Shown here in pieces: positions 26,443-36,220 of a stretch of 64,000 nucleotides of DNA (positions within the stretch are counted from its first letter, which is position 1; every line of letters begins with the position of its first letter). The stretch spans positions 124,001 through 188,000 of the forward strand of contig NZ_JACHJJ010000014.1 of the NCBI RefSeq assembly GCF_014203605.1. Reading direction: 5' to 3'. This DNA is from Thiemannella venezuelensis. Lineage in GTDB: Bacteria > Actinomycetota > Actinomycetes > Streptosporangiales > Streptosporangiaceae. The position numbers and the translations under genes were made by a program. Under the pieces are notes generated by a model. The model did not search any database and was not told the DNA's origin. It saw only the letters and a program-made list of their open reading frames with translations.

Positions 26443-27978
26443 GTGACCATCGAGATCGTCTCCGTCATCGGCGGGAAAGAATCGTCCGGCGGCACGGCCT
26501 ATGACTCGATCAATCCCTCCCGTGTGGACGAGGTCGTCGCACGGGTGCGGCTCGCCGACGCCGCCGCGTTCTCCGCCGCCTGCCGTACGGCCTCCGCCGC
26601 CCAGCGCGAGTGGGCGCGGGTCCCGGCTCCGGTGCGCGGGCGGGTGGTCGCCTCGATCGGGCGGCTGGTGGAGGCCAACGCCGAGGCGCTGGCCCGGCTG
26701 GTCACCCGGGAGATCGGCAAGCCGTACGCCGAGGCGCTGGGCGAGGTGCGGGAGATCGTCGACACGTGCGACTTCTTCCTCGGCGAGGGGCGGCGGCTGT
26801 ACGGGCAGACGGTGCCCAGCGAGATGCCGGACAAGAACCTGTTCACCTTCCGGGTGCCGGTCGGCGTGGCGGCGGTGATCACCGCGGGGAACTTCCCGGT
26901 CGCGGTGCCGTCGTGGTACCTCGTCCCGGCGCTGCTGTGCGGCAACGCGGTGGTGTGGAAGCCCGCCGAGTACGCCGCGGCCTCCGCGCACGCGCTCTAC
27001 CGGCTCTTCGCGGCGGCCGGGCTGCCCGAGGGCGTGCTCAACCTGGTGCTCGCCGACGGCCCCGCCACTTCCGCCGGGCTGGAGGAGGCGCTGGGCGAGG
27101 GCACGGTGCACAAGGTCGGGTTCACCGGATCCAGCGCGGTCGGCCGGACGGTCGGCGAGCTGTGCGGGCGGCATCTGCAGTCGGCCTGCCTGGAGCTGGG
27201 CGGCAAGAACCCGATGGTGGTCATGCCCGACGCCGACCTGGACCTGGCGGTGGAGGGCGCGCTGTTCGCCGGGTTCGGTACGGCGGGGCAGCGCTGCACC
27301 TCGCTGGGGACCGTGATCGTGCACGAGAGCGTCCACGGCGAGTTCGTCGCCCGCTACACGCGCGCGGTGGCCGGCGCGGTGATCGGCGACCCGGCGGGCG
27401 AGGTGCTCTGCGGCCCGCTGCTGGACCGCAGGTTCGCCGAGCGCTACGAGGAGTACCTCGGCTGGATCGAGCCGCACCACACGGTGGTCTCCGGCCCGAC
27501 CGGCCGGATCACGGCGGACAACCCCCGGGGCGGGTTCGACGGCGCGGGCGGCCTCTACTACCACCCGGTGGTGGTGGACGGGGTGCGCGGCGGCGACCGG
27601 CTGTTCATGGAGGAGACCTTCGGCCCGATCGTGGGCGTGACCGCGTTCGGCACGCTGGAGGAGGCGATCGAGCTGGCGAACCTGCCCGGGTACGGCCTGT
27701 CGTCCTCGATCTACACCACCGATCCCAGGGCCGCCTTCCGCTTCCGCGAGGGCATCGGGGCGGGCATGGTCAGCGTCAACAACTCCACCTCCGGCGCCGA
27801 GGCGCACCTGCCGTTCGGCGGGAACGGGAAGTCGGGCAACGGCAGCCGCCAGTCGGGGATGTGGGTGCTCGACCAGTTCACCCGCTGGCAGGCGATGAAC
27901 TGGGACTACTCCGGCCGCCTGCAGAAGGCGCAGATGGACGTGGCCGAGATCGTCCCGGACCTGGGTTACCGGATCTGA
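26443..27978 (+). CDS. NAD(P)-dependent aldehyde dehydrogenase
   Basis: The 511-residue protein is a full-length ALDH. The cofactor fold contains GFTGSSAVG, the catalytic base region is CLELGGKNPM (Glu), and the nucleophile is in GTAGQRCTSLG (Cys). The end shows NNSTSGAEAHLPFGGNGKSGNGSR. The GNAGQRC-like context recalls ALDH7-type semialdehyde dehydrogenases, but the substrate cannot be fixed. The start is GTG 26443 behind a perfect AGGAGGT at 26431-26437; longer frames from 25852 run through the NUDIX gene in another frame. Likely detoxifies or oxidises an aliphatic or amino-semialdehyde. Confidence 0.93.
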   Translation: MTIEIVSVIGGKESSGGTAYDSINPSRVDEVVARVRLADAAAFSAACRTASAAQREWARVPAPVRGRVVASIGRLVEANAEALARLVTREIGKPYAEALGEVREIVDTCDFFLGEGRRLYGQTVPSEMPDKNLFTFRVPVGVAAVITAGNFPVAVPSWYLVPALLCGNAVVWKPAEYAAASAHALYRLFAAAGLPEGVLNLVLADGPATSAGLEEALGEGTVHKVGFTGSSAVGRTVGELCGRHLQSACLELGGKNPMVVMPDADLDLAVEGALFAGFGTAGQRCTSLGTVIVHESVHGEFVARYTRAVAGAVIGDPAGEVLCGPLLDRRFAERYEEYLGWIEPHHTVVSGPTGRITADNPRGGFDGAGGLYYHPVVVDGVRGGDRLFMEETFGPIVGVTAFGTLEEAIELANLPGYGLSSSIYTTDPRAAFRFREGIGAGMVSVNNSTSGAEAHLPFGGNGKSGNGSRQSGMWVLDQFTRWQAMNWDYSGRLQKAQMDVAEIVPDLGYRI

Positions 27979-28045
27979 TCTTTGCCGTCCGGCGGGGTTG
28001 CCCGCACCAAGATCGCGGCATCTTCCCCTGCGGGGGCGACCCCGT

Positions 28046-28083
28046 CCGCGAGGGGGCGCGTGCTGCGGCGCGGCCCCTCGCGG
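28046..28083 (+). terminator. Terminator hairpin after aldehyde dehydrogenase
   Basis: Arms 28046-28055 and 28074-28083 pair over 10 bp, then a G/G mismatch and four further pairs around an 8-base loop. It lies 68 bases after the ALDH stop and has no T-run, typical for a GC-rich genome. Confidence 0.65.
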
Positions 28084-28105
28084 ATCCACCGTCCCGGCGG
28101 GTCCG

Positions 28106-28175
28106 CCGTCCCCGATCCGCCGTCCCCGATCCGCCGTCCCCGATCCGCCGTCCCCGATCCGCCGTCCCCGATCCG
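28106..28175. repeat. Five tandem copies of a 14-bp unit
   Basis: CCGTCCCCGATCCG is repeated five times without any change, with three matching bases on each side. The unit is not a multiple of three and lies between the ALDH terminator and the stop of the convergent gene, so it is noncoding. Identical copies suggest recent slippage. Confidence 0.97.
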
Positions 28176-28241
28176 CCGCCCGGGCGTGCCCGCCGCGGAC
28201 GGCGCGCCGGGCCCGGCCGGACGCACCGCGCCGCACCGCGG

Positions 28242-28634
28242 TCAGTAGAGCGGGATGGACGGTCGGGGCTGGACGGGCGAGTACAACCGCTCCACCGGCG
28301 GGCGGCCGAGCTCCGCCGCGGGCGCCGGCACGGCCCGGAGCGTGCCGCGCCGCGCGTGCTCGCCCTGGGGGAAGGCGCTCACCCGGTCCACGCCGCAGCC
28401 GGGGCAGTTGCTTCCCGCCCACGGGGGCTGGACGGGCACCCCCGACCTCAGCCAGACCACGACGTCGTGGCCGTGCTCGTCGGTCAGACGGCGGACGGTG
28501 TACTCCTCCTGCCAGACATGCCTGCAGCCCAGGCACTCCAGCGGCCACGTCTCGCGGACGCTGAACTCCTCGTGCACGAGAACCACCTCCTCGGTGACAC
28601 CGGCGACCATTCGAGTCTGTTCGCCCTCCACCAT
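28242..28634 (-). CDS. Small zinc-ribbon protein, function unknown
   Basis: The 130-residue protein has two CxxC knuckles, CLGC near 34 and CPGC near 77, separated by about 40 residues, which fits a zinc ribbon. The region between them reads HVWQEEYTVRRLTDEHGHDVVVWLRSG, and the tail is Pro/Arg-rich. No signal peptide or membrane span is present. The start is uncertain: ATG 28634 or the internal ATG at 28610; neither has a clear ribosome site. It is divergent from the methyltransferase, with an AT-rich shared promoter region. No known function. Confidence 0.6.
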   Translation of the reverse strand: MVEGEQTRMVAGVTEEVVLVHEEFSVRETWPLECLGCRHVWQEEYTVRRLTDEHGHDVVVWLRSGVPVQPPWAGSNCPGCGVDRVSAFPQGEHARRGTLRAVPAPAAELGRPPVERLYSPVQPRPSIPLY

Positions 28635-28746
28635 GACAACAAGCGGGAAGACGTATTGATTGCGTAATTCTCATATATTAAGACGATCTTTCTCGACTAA
28701 TGAGACTACTGCTACGGTTCCCCCATCGACCGAAGGAGTGGTCCCG

Positions 28747-29556
28747 ATGACGGCAAAGGACGCCGTGTACACCCATGGCCATCACGAGTCCGTGCTGCGC
28801 TCCCACCGGTGGCGCACCGCGGAGAACTCGGCGGCCCACCTCCTGCCGCACCTGGCGCCGGGCATGTCGCTGCTGGACGTGGGGTGCGGTCCGGGCACCA
28901 TCACCGCCGACCTGGCCGAGCTGGTCGCGCCCGGCGCGGTCACCGCGGCCGAGGTCACCGAGGAGGCGCTCGGGCTGGCCCGCGCGGAGGCGGAGCGGCG
29001 GGGGCGGGACGACATCACCTTCGCGGTGGCCGACGTGCACGCGCTGGACTTCCCCGACGACTCCTTCGACGTCGTGCACGCCCACCAGGTGCTGCAGCAC
29101 GTGGGCGACCCGGTCCTGGCGCTGCGCGAGATGCGGCGGGTCTGCAGGCCGGGCGGGATCGTCGCGGTGCGCGACAGCGACTACGCCGCCTTCACCTGGT
29201 TCCCCGAGCCGCCCGGGCTGGACGAGTGGATGGCCCTCTACCAGAAGGTCGCCCGGGCCAACGGCGGCGAGCCGGACGCGGGGCGCCGGCTGCTCTCCTG
29301 GGCCCGCGCGGCCGGCTTCTCCGACGTCTCCGCCACCTCCTCGACCTGGTGCTTCGCCACCCCGGAGGACCGGGAGTGGTGGGGCGGGATGTGGGCCGAG
29401 CGCATCCTGAAGTCCGACATGGCCCGCCAGGCCCTCGCCTCGGGCGCCGCCACCGAGGAGGAGCTGCACCGCATCTCCGCGGGCTGGCGGGCCTGGGCCG
29501 CCGAGCCGGACGGGTGGCTCTCCCTGCTCCACGGCGAGCTGATCTGCCGTGCCTGA
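28747..29556 (+). CDS. SAM-dependent methyltransferase (UbiE/Methyltransf_11 type)
   Basis: The 269-residue protein shows class I motif I LLDVGCGPGTIT near 44, the acidic post-I region, motif II VADVHALDFPDDSFDVVHAHQVLQH, and post-motif VCRPGGIVAVRDSDY. It probably methylates a small molecule. ATG 28747 follows AAGGAG. The upstream 60 bases are unusually AT-rich (CATATATTAAG near 28671), a likely promoter shared with the divergent zinc-ribbon gene. It ends at a strong palindrome. Confidence 0.92.
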   Translation: MTAKDAVYTHGHHESVLRSHRWRTAENSAAHLLPHLAPGMSLLDVGCGPGTITADLAELVAPGAVTAAEVTEEALGLARAEAERRGRDDITFAVADVHALDFPDDSFDVVHAHQVLQHVGDPVLALREMRRVCRPGGIVAVRDSDYAAFTWFPEPPGLDEWMALYQKVARANGGEPDAGRRLLSWARAAGFSDVSATSSTWCFATPEDREWWGGMWAERILKSDMARQALASGAATEEELHRISAGWRAWAAEPDGWLSLLHGELICRA

Positions 29557-29582
29557 GGGCCGCCGCCCGGTCCGGGGCCGGT

Positions 29583-29632
29583 CCGCCGCGCGGGGTACGG
29601 CCGCCGCGCGGCGGCCGTACCCCGCGCGGCGG
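29583..29632. terminator. Perfect 50-bp palindrome between convergent genes
   Basis: Both 25-base arms (29583-29607 and 29608-29632) are exact reverse complements with no loop. It starts 27 bases after the methyltransferase stop and ends one base before the stop of the M14 gene. It can form a long hairpin in either transcript, so it is most likely a bidirectional terminator. Confidence 0.85.
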
Positions 29633-29633
29633 G

Positions 29634-31454
29634 TCAGGGCTGCTGGGTGATCTTCACGTCGTCCACCCCGGCCTCGACCAGCGAGGCGCCGGAGGCGTCG
29701 GCCGCCTCGATCAGGATGCGGACGCTCTGGCCCGCGAACGCGGAGACGTCCGCCGTGGCCGTGGCCCAGGAGCCGTTGCGGTTGGTGGCCGCGCCGAGCT
29801 GCTGGAACACCTGGGTCGTGGTCGAGCCGACGACCTTGACGCGCAGGAAGTCGGCGCTGGAGGAGTTGGAGCCGTGCGCCAGGTACCACGACAGCGACAG
29901 GGTCAGCGTCCCGCCCGCCGGCAGGGTGATCGCCGGTGACCGGACGCTGGTGAGGCCGCCGTCGATGTCGTAGGCGCCCGCCGAGGAACCGGCCAGGCGG
30001 CCGGTGACCAGGTCGTTGACGCCGCTGACCGTGGTGCCGAGCTGCTTGGCCCCGCTGGAGGAGGTGGCCGCCGGGTCGCCGCGCTCCCACTGCCCGAGGG
30101 TGGCGGTGTCGGTGCCGCCCGGGTTCGCCGTCCAGCCGGTCGCCGTCTCGAAGTCGTCGGAGTAGACCGTCACCGGCGGCGTGCCGGTCCCGCAGTACTG
30201 CGACTCCTTGCCGATGATCCGGTAGACGCAGTCGGAGTACTCCAGCAAGCGCAGGACCGCCTCCCGGTTGCGGGCGGTCTGCGGGCCGATCTGCTCGTCG
30301 GGCGGGTAGAAGCCGGGCGAGCCGGTCGGGTACATCTCGAAGGTGTAGCTGAAGATCTTGTGGACGCCCCACATCCAGTCGTCGATGCTGCCGTCGGTGA
30401 TGTAGAGGTCGCTGGCCTGCTGCGGGGTGTAGCCGTTGGTCCCGGCCATGTTCTGGCCCAGGGTGGCGTGGGCGTCGCGGTCGTCCTGGGTGAGGCCGGG
30501 GGCGGTGTCGTTGTAGGTGTAGCCGTACGGCCACAGGATCAGCTCGCCGTAGGTGTGCCAGTCGATGTGCGCCCTGATCTGCTGCACGCCGCCGACGACC
30601 CGGCCGTTGACCCAGTTGGCGACGGCGCTGACCTCGGGCGCCGAGGCGGGCGACGGGCCGCGGTAGGTCTCGCTGGAGGTGGAACCGGAGGAACCGCCGC
30701 AGCAGCCCCAGTTGTGGGCCCAGTTCCGGTTCATGTCGGTGCCCACGGCGGAGGAGCCGGGGTTGGGCTGCCGGTTCTTCCGCCAGGAGCGGTAGGAGCC
30801 GGTCGCGATGTCGTACTCGCCGCCGTCGGGGTTGAGGTCCGGCATGATCCAGATCTCGCGGCCGTTCACCAGGTTCGTGATGCGGCTGTCGCTCCCGTAG
30901 CCGTCGGTGAGGAGGTTCATGATGTACAGGGCCATCTCGACGGTCAGGTGCTCGCGGGCGTGCTGGTGGTGGGTGAACAGCACCTCGGGCTCGTTCTCGT
31001 CGGTCGCGGCGTTGTCACTGATCTTGACGGCCATCAGGTCGCGGCCCTCGTAGGAGGTGCCGTAGCTGATCTTCCGGGCGATCGCGGGATGGTCGGCGAC
31101 GATCTGGTTCACCGCCGCGGTCATCTCCGCGTAGTTGTGGTAGCCGGAGTCGGCGGGCGGGAAGTCGAGGGCGCGGGCGTCGGGGGATAACGATCGGTTG
31201 ATCTTCGTGACGGTGTAGCCCAGTTTCCTGATGGCCTCGACCTCGGCCTCCGTGGCGGTCACCACGACCGAGGCGGGGTCCACCTGGTCGATCGCGGCGC
31301 CCGTGGCCGCGACCGCGCTGCGCTGGCGGGGGTCGCCGGGCCCCTCGACCTTGTACTGGCCGCTGGGCGGCGGCTCGGCCGAGGCTCCCACTCCGGTCAT
31401 GCCGGTGCACAGCAGCACCAGCACGGCGATTCCGACGATCAGACGGCGTCTCAC
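29634..31454 (-). CDS. Secreted M14 zinc carboxypeptidase with C-terminal beta-domain
   Basis: The 606-residue protein has a signal peptide ending near ASAEP, a short propeptide-like part, then a carboxypeptidase A/T domain. Zinc ligands are in HHQHAREH (His and Glu) and [10 protein letters not shown] (His), with the catalytic Glu in SYTFEMYP. It releases C-terminal residues outside the cell. The last 160 residues (from [12 protein letters not shown]) look like a jelly-roll adhesion or P-type beta-domain. GTG 31454 with AGGAGG six bases upstream is the best start; an earlier in-frame GTG at 31493 is less likely. A long palindrome ends it. Confidence 0.93.
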   Translation of the reverse strand: MRRRLIVGIAVLVLLCTGMTGVGASAEPPPSGQYKVEGPGDPRQRSAVAATGAAIDQVDPASVVVTATEAEVEAIRKLGYTVTKINRSLSPDARALDFPPADSGYHNYAEMTAAVNQIVADHPAIARKISYGTSYEGRDLMAVKISDNAATDENEPEVLFTHHQHAREHLTVEMALYIMNLLTDGYGSDSRITNLVNGREIWIMPDLNPDGGEYDIATGSYRSWRKNRQPNPGSSAVGTDMNRNWAHNWGCCGGSSGSTSSETYRGPSPASAPEVSAVANWVNGRVVGGVQQIRAHIDWHTYGELILWPYGYTYNDTAPGLTQDDRDAHATLGQNMAGTNGYTPQQASDLYITDGSIDDWMWGVHKIFSYTFEMYPTGSPGFYPPDEQIGPQTARNREAVLRLLEYSDCVYRIIGKESQYCGTGTPPVTVYSDDFETATGWTANPGGTDTATLGQWERGDPAATSSSGAKQLGTTVSGVNDLVTGRLAGSSAGAYDIDGGLTSVRSPAITLPAGGTLTLSLSWYLAHGSNSSSADFLRVKVVGSTTTQVFQQLGAATNRNGSWATATADVSAFAGQSVRILIEAADASGASLVEAGVDDVKITQQP

Positions 31455-31562
31455 CGGTGTCCTCCTCAGACGCGTTCTCGGGGGGTCTGTCACGCGTCTG
31501 CACTGAGAGTCAGGCACGCCGGTGAATCCGGAAAGGCCCAAATTCCGGTCACCCGTCCCGCA

Positions 31563-31608
31563 CGGAGGGTCCCTGCCGGGCCGTGCTCCGCCCGGCGGGG
31601 ACCCTCCG
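31563..31608 (-). terminator. Terminator after FtsH-like gene
   Basis: Arms 31563-31581 and 31590-31608 form a 19-bp stem (one T-G wobble position) with an 8-base loop, directly after the stop codon at 31610. It separates the protease gene from the M14 gene downstream. Confidence 0.8.
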
Positions 31609-31609
31609 C

Positions 31610-34600
31610 TCAGCGTGCCCGCCCGCCGTCCGGGCCTCCGTCCACGCCCCTGTCGGTGCCACCGGTGCCGCCGCCGTACCCGAGCAGGCGCATGGCGATC
31701 TCCGGATCCATCGCGGCGGCCAGCAGCTGGGCCCGCTCCACCGCGTTGTCCCGCTGCGCCTCCGCCCTGGCCCGCGCGGCCTGCACGCCCCGGACCACCG
31801 CGAAGGCGATGCCCGCCCCCGCGACGACGGCCACCACGGCCACGAACACCACCAGGAGCGCGCCCTGCCCCGGTGCGCCGGCCGCCCGTCCCCCGGTGAG
31901 GGCGAACGCGCCGAGCAGCGTGAACGCGGCCAGCACGACCAGGCTGACGGCGACCGCGGCGACCGTCCGCAGACCTCCCCGCCGCCTCGGCGCGGCGGAG
32001 ACGGGCTCCACCACGGCCCGGGGAGGCGGCGGCTGGATCACCGGGCCGTTCCCCGTCTCCGGGGGAGGCGGCTGGATCACCGGGCCGTCCTTCGCCCACG
32101 ACGCGAAGTCGGGGCCGGTGGCGGGAACCGGTTCGAGTACGGCGGAGGCCCCCGCCGGCGCAGCGGCGGGTTTCACCGGAGACGTCACCGTGGGCGTCAC
32201 GGCGGATATCACGGGGGGCGTCCCGGTGAGGACCGGGGCGCCGTGCCCGTTGCCGGTCACCACCGCGCCCTGGATGACGGCGGCGGGTTCGAGGCGGGGC
32301 ACGGCCGCCGGAACGGGCAGCTCGCGTGCCACGTGGCTGTGCTCGCGGTGCGCCCTGGCCGCCTCCAGGTGGTACTCCTCGATCTCGGCGTAGAACCCGT
32401 CGGAGGCGTAGACCGAGCCGTCGACCAGCGGCCCCTGCCGCCGCTCCAGGACCGCGACCACGTCGTCGCCGTTCAGCGTCTTGTGGGTCTCCAGCGCGTG
32501 GGCCAGGCAGAGCACCTCCCGCCGGTGCTCCTTCAGCAGGTCCTCCGTCTCCTTCAGCAGGCGCACCAGGTTGTACTCGATGCGCTCGCCGAGCACGTCG
32601 GGCACGGTCGCCTGCCTGCCCGCCCGCGGGGCCGGGCCGCCGGGGCCGCCCGCGCCGGGCATCGACTTGCCGCCGCCCATGATCTCCAGCTCCTGGAGCG
32701 CGGGCAGCGAGGTGACCCCGCGCCCCATGCCCCAGTGCGCCTCCATCAGCGCGGTCAGGTAGGTGGCCGAGTAGAGGTCCCCGGAGACGCCGGAGGAGTT
32801 GTCCTTGGCGAAGAACATCCGCTCCCCGGCCAGCGAGGCGAGGGAGACCATGATGTCGGCCTCGTGCTCGGACTTCCACCGGGTGAACTGGTCCTCGGGC
32901 TTGATGCTGGCGACCATGCCGAGGTAGTCGGCGCCCTTCTCGATCGTGGCGATGTCGATCTCGAGGTGGAAGCGCGTGCGGTAGGCCGCCACCGCGTGGC
33001 ACGCCTCGTGCACGGCCACCGCGTGCCGCTCGCGCTCGATGTACTCCACGTCCTCGGGCGGGCCGAGCTGCTTGAGCCGCTTGGCGCGGGTCACGTCGGA
33101 CCAGGTGATGACCTCGCGGCCGTCGCGGATCGCGGTGATCAGCGACTCGTTCACCAGGTCCTTGATCGTGGCGCCGGTGGCGTACGGGGTGATCGTGGCC
33201 AGCTTGTCGAGCTGCTCCTCGGTCAGCTCGTGGTTCACCTTGTCGAAGTAGCCCCGGTAGGTGCGGACCCGGCCCGCCTTGGACGGGTAGCCCACCTTGT
33301 AGATGCGGTCGATCCGGCCGGGCCGCAGCAGCGCCTCGTCCAGCGAGTTGGGCATGTTGGTGGCCATCATGACCAGGATCCGGTACTTGGGCGGCGGCTT
33401 GGGCCGCATGCCGAACAGCCTCCGGACGTGGCGGTTGACGATGCCGCGCGGTTTCTTCAGGCCGGACAGCTCGGTGAGCAGCGCCTGCAGGGTGCCCGGG
33501 TCGCCGCCGCCGCCCATGTTCCCGCCCATGAAGAAGCGGTTGCGCGCGGTGTCCGGCCGCTCCCCCGTCCCCGCTCCGCGGGTGAGGAGCCACCGGGAGT
33601 CCTCCGACAGGTAGGTGAAGCCGTGGCAGCCGCCGGCGTGCGGGGAGCCGCCGGCGTGCGGGGAGAACCCGGGCCCGCCCCTGGGTCCCTGCTGGGCCAG
33701 CGAGCCGCGGCGGCCGAGGGAGTCGGCCTCGTCGAAGAAGACGATCACCCCGCCGTACCGGAGCGCGAGCTTGCGCAGCTTCCGGAAGAGCGACTTGACC
33801 TTGAGGATGCCGATGCCCATGAACATGTTGACGAACGCGCCGGGGTCCACGAAGACGTACGGCTTGCCGGTCTCCCCCGCCACGGCCTCGGCCATCAGGG
33901 TCTTGCCGGTGCCGGGCGGACCCCACAGCAGCAGTCCGCTGGGGACGTAGCCGCCGCGCTCCTCGATGGCGTCCGGTTTCTCCAGGAAGACGATGTTCTC
34001 CTTGACCCGCTCGACCACGTGGTCCTGGCCCCAGACGTCGGTGAAGCGGGTCTTGATGTCGTCGGGGAAGTAGGTCTCGACCCCGCCGCGCGACAGCAGC
34101 CAGAACAGGCCGATGAACTGGAAGGCGATGAAGAAGAACGCGAAGGCCAGCTGCGCGACGTACGGCAGCGCCTGCCAGAGCAGCGCCGGCGCCTGGAACA
34201 GCGCGAGGGCGGGCGAGGTCTCCAGCACCTGGCCGAGGACCAGCGCGAGCACCGCGATCCAGAACAGCCACTTGATCGCGCGGGCGAGGCGGAAGCGGTT
34301 CCAGTCGGAGAAGCGGCGGTGGGTCCAGCGTTCGAAGCCGCCGAACACGCCCCGTGTCCAGAACCCGTGGTACGCGGCGGAGCGCTCGCTGACGAGGAAG
34401 TGGATCTGCCGCAGGACCTCGGCACCCAGCAGCCAGAAGATCCAGGGCGCCTCGATCGCGGTGCCGATCATCGCGTCCTGGAAGGAGATGACACCCTCGA
34501 AAGATGCCATCTTGTTCCAGACCAGCACGAAGTAGATGATCGTGAGGATGAGGACGAACTTGATCCGGTCCCAGAACGGCATGCGCTTGCGGGTCGACTC

Positions 34601-34672
34601 GCGCGCGTCGTTCGGGCCGGTGCCCGGCGGGCGGAGGCCCTCGACATGAGGGGGCGGTGGGGGTGACTTCAT
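31610..34672 (-). CDS. FtsH-like membrane AAA+ zinc metalloprotease, extended
   Basis: The 1020-residue protein has three to four membrane spans within residues 36-195. Its AAA+ core has Walker A GPPGTGKT (251-258), Walker B VFFDEAD (311-317), sensor ATN (437-439) and arginine fingers RPGRIDR (450-456). The M41 peptidase domain has HEACH (555-559) and the third ligand region GDLYSATYL. Compared with FtsH (about 650 residues) it has a long insertion between Walker B and sensor I with the repeat [12 protein letters not shown], and a C-terminal tail with duplicated GPVIQPPPP and two more membrane spans. It probably degrades membrane proteins; it may be a second, specialised FtsH. ATG 34672 has GGAGAGG upstream. 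Confidence 0.9.
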   Translation of the reverse strand: MKSPPPPPHVEGLRPPGTGPNDARESTRKRMPFWDRIKFVLILTIIYFVLVWNKMASFEGVISFQDAMIGTAIEAPWIFWLLGAEVLRQIHFLVSERSAAYHGFWTRGVFGGFERWTHRRFSDWNRFRLARAIKWLFWIAVLALVLGQVLETSPALALFQAPALLWQALPYVAQLAFAFFFIAFQFIGLFWLLSRGGVETYFPDDIKTRFTDVWGQDHVVERVKENIVFLEKPDAIEERGGYVPSGLLLWGPPGTGKTLMAEAVAGETGKPYVFVDPGAFVNMFMGIGILKVKSLFRKLRKLALRYGGVIVFFDEADSLGRRGSLAQQGPRGGPGFSPHAGGSPHAGGCHGFTYLSEDSRWLLTRGAGTGERPDTARNRFFMGGNMGGGGDPGTLQALLTELSGLKKPRGIVNRHVRRLFGMRPKPPPKYRILVMMATNMPNSLDEALLRPGRIDRIYKVGYPSKAGRVRTYRGYFDKVNHELTEEQLDKLATITPYATGATIKDLVNESLITAIRDGREVITWSDVTRAKRLKQLGPPEDVEYIERERHAVAVHEACHAVAAYRTRFHLEIDIATIEKGADYLGMVASIKPEDQFTRWKSEHEADIMVSLASLAGERMFFAKDNSSGVSGDLYSATYLTALMEAHWGMGRGVTSLPALQELEIMGGGKSMPGAGGPGGPAPRAGRQATVPDVLGERIEYNLVRLLKETEDLLKEHRREVLCLAHALETHKTLNGDDVVAVLERRQGPLVDGSVYASDGFYAEIEEYHLEAARAHREHSHVARELPVPAAVPRLEPAAVIQGAVVTGNGHGAPVLTGTPPVISAVTPTVTSPVKPAAAPAGASAVLEPVPATGPDFASWAKDGPVIQPPPPETGNGPVIQPPPPRAVVEPVSAAPRRRGGLRTVAAVAVSLVVLAAFTLLGAFALTGGRAAGAPGQGALLVVFVAVVAVVAGAGIAFAVVRGVQAARARAEAQRDNAVERAQLLAAAMDPEIAMRLLGYGGGTGGTDRGVDGGPDGGRAR

Positions 34673-34686
34673 ATGCGGGCCTCTCC

Positions 34687-35376
34687 TCACCCGATGGGGC
34701 GCTTGACCTTCAGGGACTGGGCGATGGTGTCGAACTCCTGCGCACGCTTGCGGTAGCAGGCCGCCGAGCAGCGGATCAGCATCATGGAGAGCCGTTCGCC
34801 GTCCGCGTCCAGGTAGGAGGTGAGGTCGAAGGTCTGCGTCCCGGCGCCTTCGACGGCGTAGTTGAACCGCACGCGCACTCCGCGCACCCCGTCGCCGGGA
34901 TGGAACACCTCGTCGGAGAGCAGTTCGAACCCGGTCAGCGGGTAGCCCGGGATCTGCGCGGTCTGCTCCCGCGTGGCGTCGGTGACGGGGAGGATCGCGT
35001 CCCGCATGACGTTCAGGGAGATCATGTCCCGCTGTTCGGGCACCAGCGTGATGACCCGGACGAAGACGAACGGCTCGTCCGCGGTGCCGACGCCGTAGAG
35101 ATGGCCGACGGAGGGCTCGGCGTGCGCGTCGTACCCGACCGACCAGACGAGTTTCCTGCGCACCTGGGCCGTGGCCGACTCGGGGTCCTGCTCGAAGAAG
35201 CCGTCCAGGGCCTGCTGGTCCACCTGGCGCCAGGCCGCCGGGACTTTGAAGTAGGTCTGCCCGCTGTCGTGGCGGACGTAGGTGAACTGCGGGCTCGCGC
35301 ACCCGGTCAGTCCGGCGGTCATGGCGGTGACGAGCGCCACCGCCACTGCGGTGGGAGCGGTCCCTGGTCGTCTCAC
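34687..35376 (-). CDS. Lipoprotein of unknown function, partner of the FtsH-like protease
   Basis: The 229-residue protein has a signal peptide and lipobox LTGC (Cys26), so it is exported and lipid-anchored. The mature part begins [26 protein letters not shown], a typical start of LpqN/PsbP-like actinobacterial lipoproteins (inference), and has a late CSAACYRKR pair of cysteines. GTG 35376 is the start. It lies 14 bases upstream of the FtsH-like gene on the same strand, so both form an operon; it may be a client or a periplasmic adaptor. Confidence 0.75.
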   Translation of the reverse strand: MRRPGTAPTAVAVALVTAMTAGLTGCASPQFTYVRHDSGQTYFKVPAAWRQVDQQALDGFFEQDPESATAQVRRKLVWSVGYDAHAEPSVGHLYGVGTADEPFVFVRVITLVPEQRDMISLNVMRDAILPVTDATREQTAQIPGYPLTGFELLSDEVFHPGDGVRGVRVRFNYAVEGAGTQTFDLTSYLDADGERLSMMLIRCSAACYRKRAQEFDTIAQSLKVKRPIG

Positions 35377-35802
35377 GAGGGCTATACCTCCGCTTTACGA
35401 GCCAACAGGTGACTTATGCCCCTTTTCCCAGATCTCTCCCCTCACCGAAGAGGGGAATCTTCACCAAATCTTGGCTTTTACTTGTCTGCACTTGTTACAG
35501 ATCATCAGAACGAATCTGTCAACCCCGTCCGGCCCCCATCGATCCCCGGGCGGAACCGTGGACAGGAGGGGCAGGGAGGGGTTCCGGCGCCGGGGGCCGG
35601 CCCCGGCCCGTATGATCTTCGAGGAGCGCGGGAGGGCACGCGGAGGCCCGCCGCCGGAGGACTCCGGAGTGACACCTCCGTACATGTCACGTTTCCTGGG
35701 CGAAGAAGCTACGCCGCCCACCGGAACCGGAGAGGATGAAAGGATCGCACCATCCTCGCCGCACTGTGCCGACCGGCAGGCCGACGGACCCGGAGCCGCT
35801 TC
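35377..35802. other. Noncoding stretch between lipoprotein and CMD genes
   Basis: These 426 bases hold no convincing gene; short frames have third positions with much more A/T than neighbours. An AT-rich part lies at about 35450-35525. A small hairpin (arms 35437-35443 and 35450-35456, loop ACCGAA) lies near the left end. The promoter of the lipoprotein operon and that of the CMD gene must lie here. Confidence 0.6.
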
Positions 35803-36186
35803 ATGAACGACCACGCGGACGACACCGCTCCCGGCCGCCGAGCCAGGGGATTGGAGATCATGAGACGCGTCAACGGCGGGGCCGGCGCCGGCGACGGCTC
35901 CGGAGACTTCTTCGCCATGACCGTCGAGCACCTGTTCGCGGAGGTCTGGTCCCGCGACGGGCTGAGCCTGCGCGACCGCAGGCTGCTCCTGCTCGGCCTG
36001 CTCGTCGGCGGGAGCATGCAGGACGAGGTCGCGGTGCAGCTCGACGCCGCGCTACGGACCGGGGAGCTCACCCCCGACGAGCTCCGCGAGGTCGTCGTCT
36101 TCCTCACCCACTACGCGGGCTGGCCGCGCGGGTCCAGGCTCAACGCCCAGGTCGAGGAGTTGCTCTCCCGGTTCATGAAGGACTGA
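35803..36186 (+). CDS. Carboxymuconolactone decarboxylase (CMD) family protein
   Basis: The 127-residue protein matches the gamma-carboxymuconolactone decarboxylase fold, with SLRDRRLLLLGLLVGG, LDAALRTGELTPDELREVVVFLTHYAGWPRG and LNAQVEEL. The CxxC/His redox pair of AhpD-like members is absent, so it belongs to the decarboxylase-like rather than the disulfide-reductase branch. Small stand-alone members mostly have unknown substrate. An alternative start is the ATG at 35860. Confidence 0.87.
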   Translation: MNDHADDTAPGRRARGLEIMRRVNGGAGAGDGSGDFFAMTVEHLFAEVWSRDGLSLRDRRLLLLGLLVGGSMQDEVAVQLDAALRTGELTPDELREVVVFLTHYAGWPRGSRLNAQVEELLSRFMKD

Positions 36187-36220
36187 GGAGCCCGGGCCCC
36201 GCAGGGCCCGGGCGGACGGC

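Noticed and set aside
28106-28175. CRISPR or mobile-element end
   Set aside because: Direct 14-bp units without spacers and no transposase or inverted ends nearby.
35282-35806. 174-residue frame over the lipoprotein/CMD intergenic region
   Set aside because: Begins antisense to the lipoprotein, and the intergenic part has A/T-rich third positions unlike real genes here.
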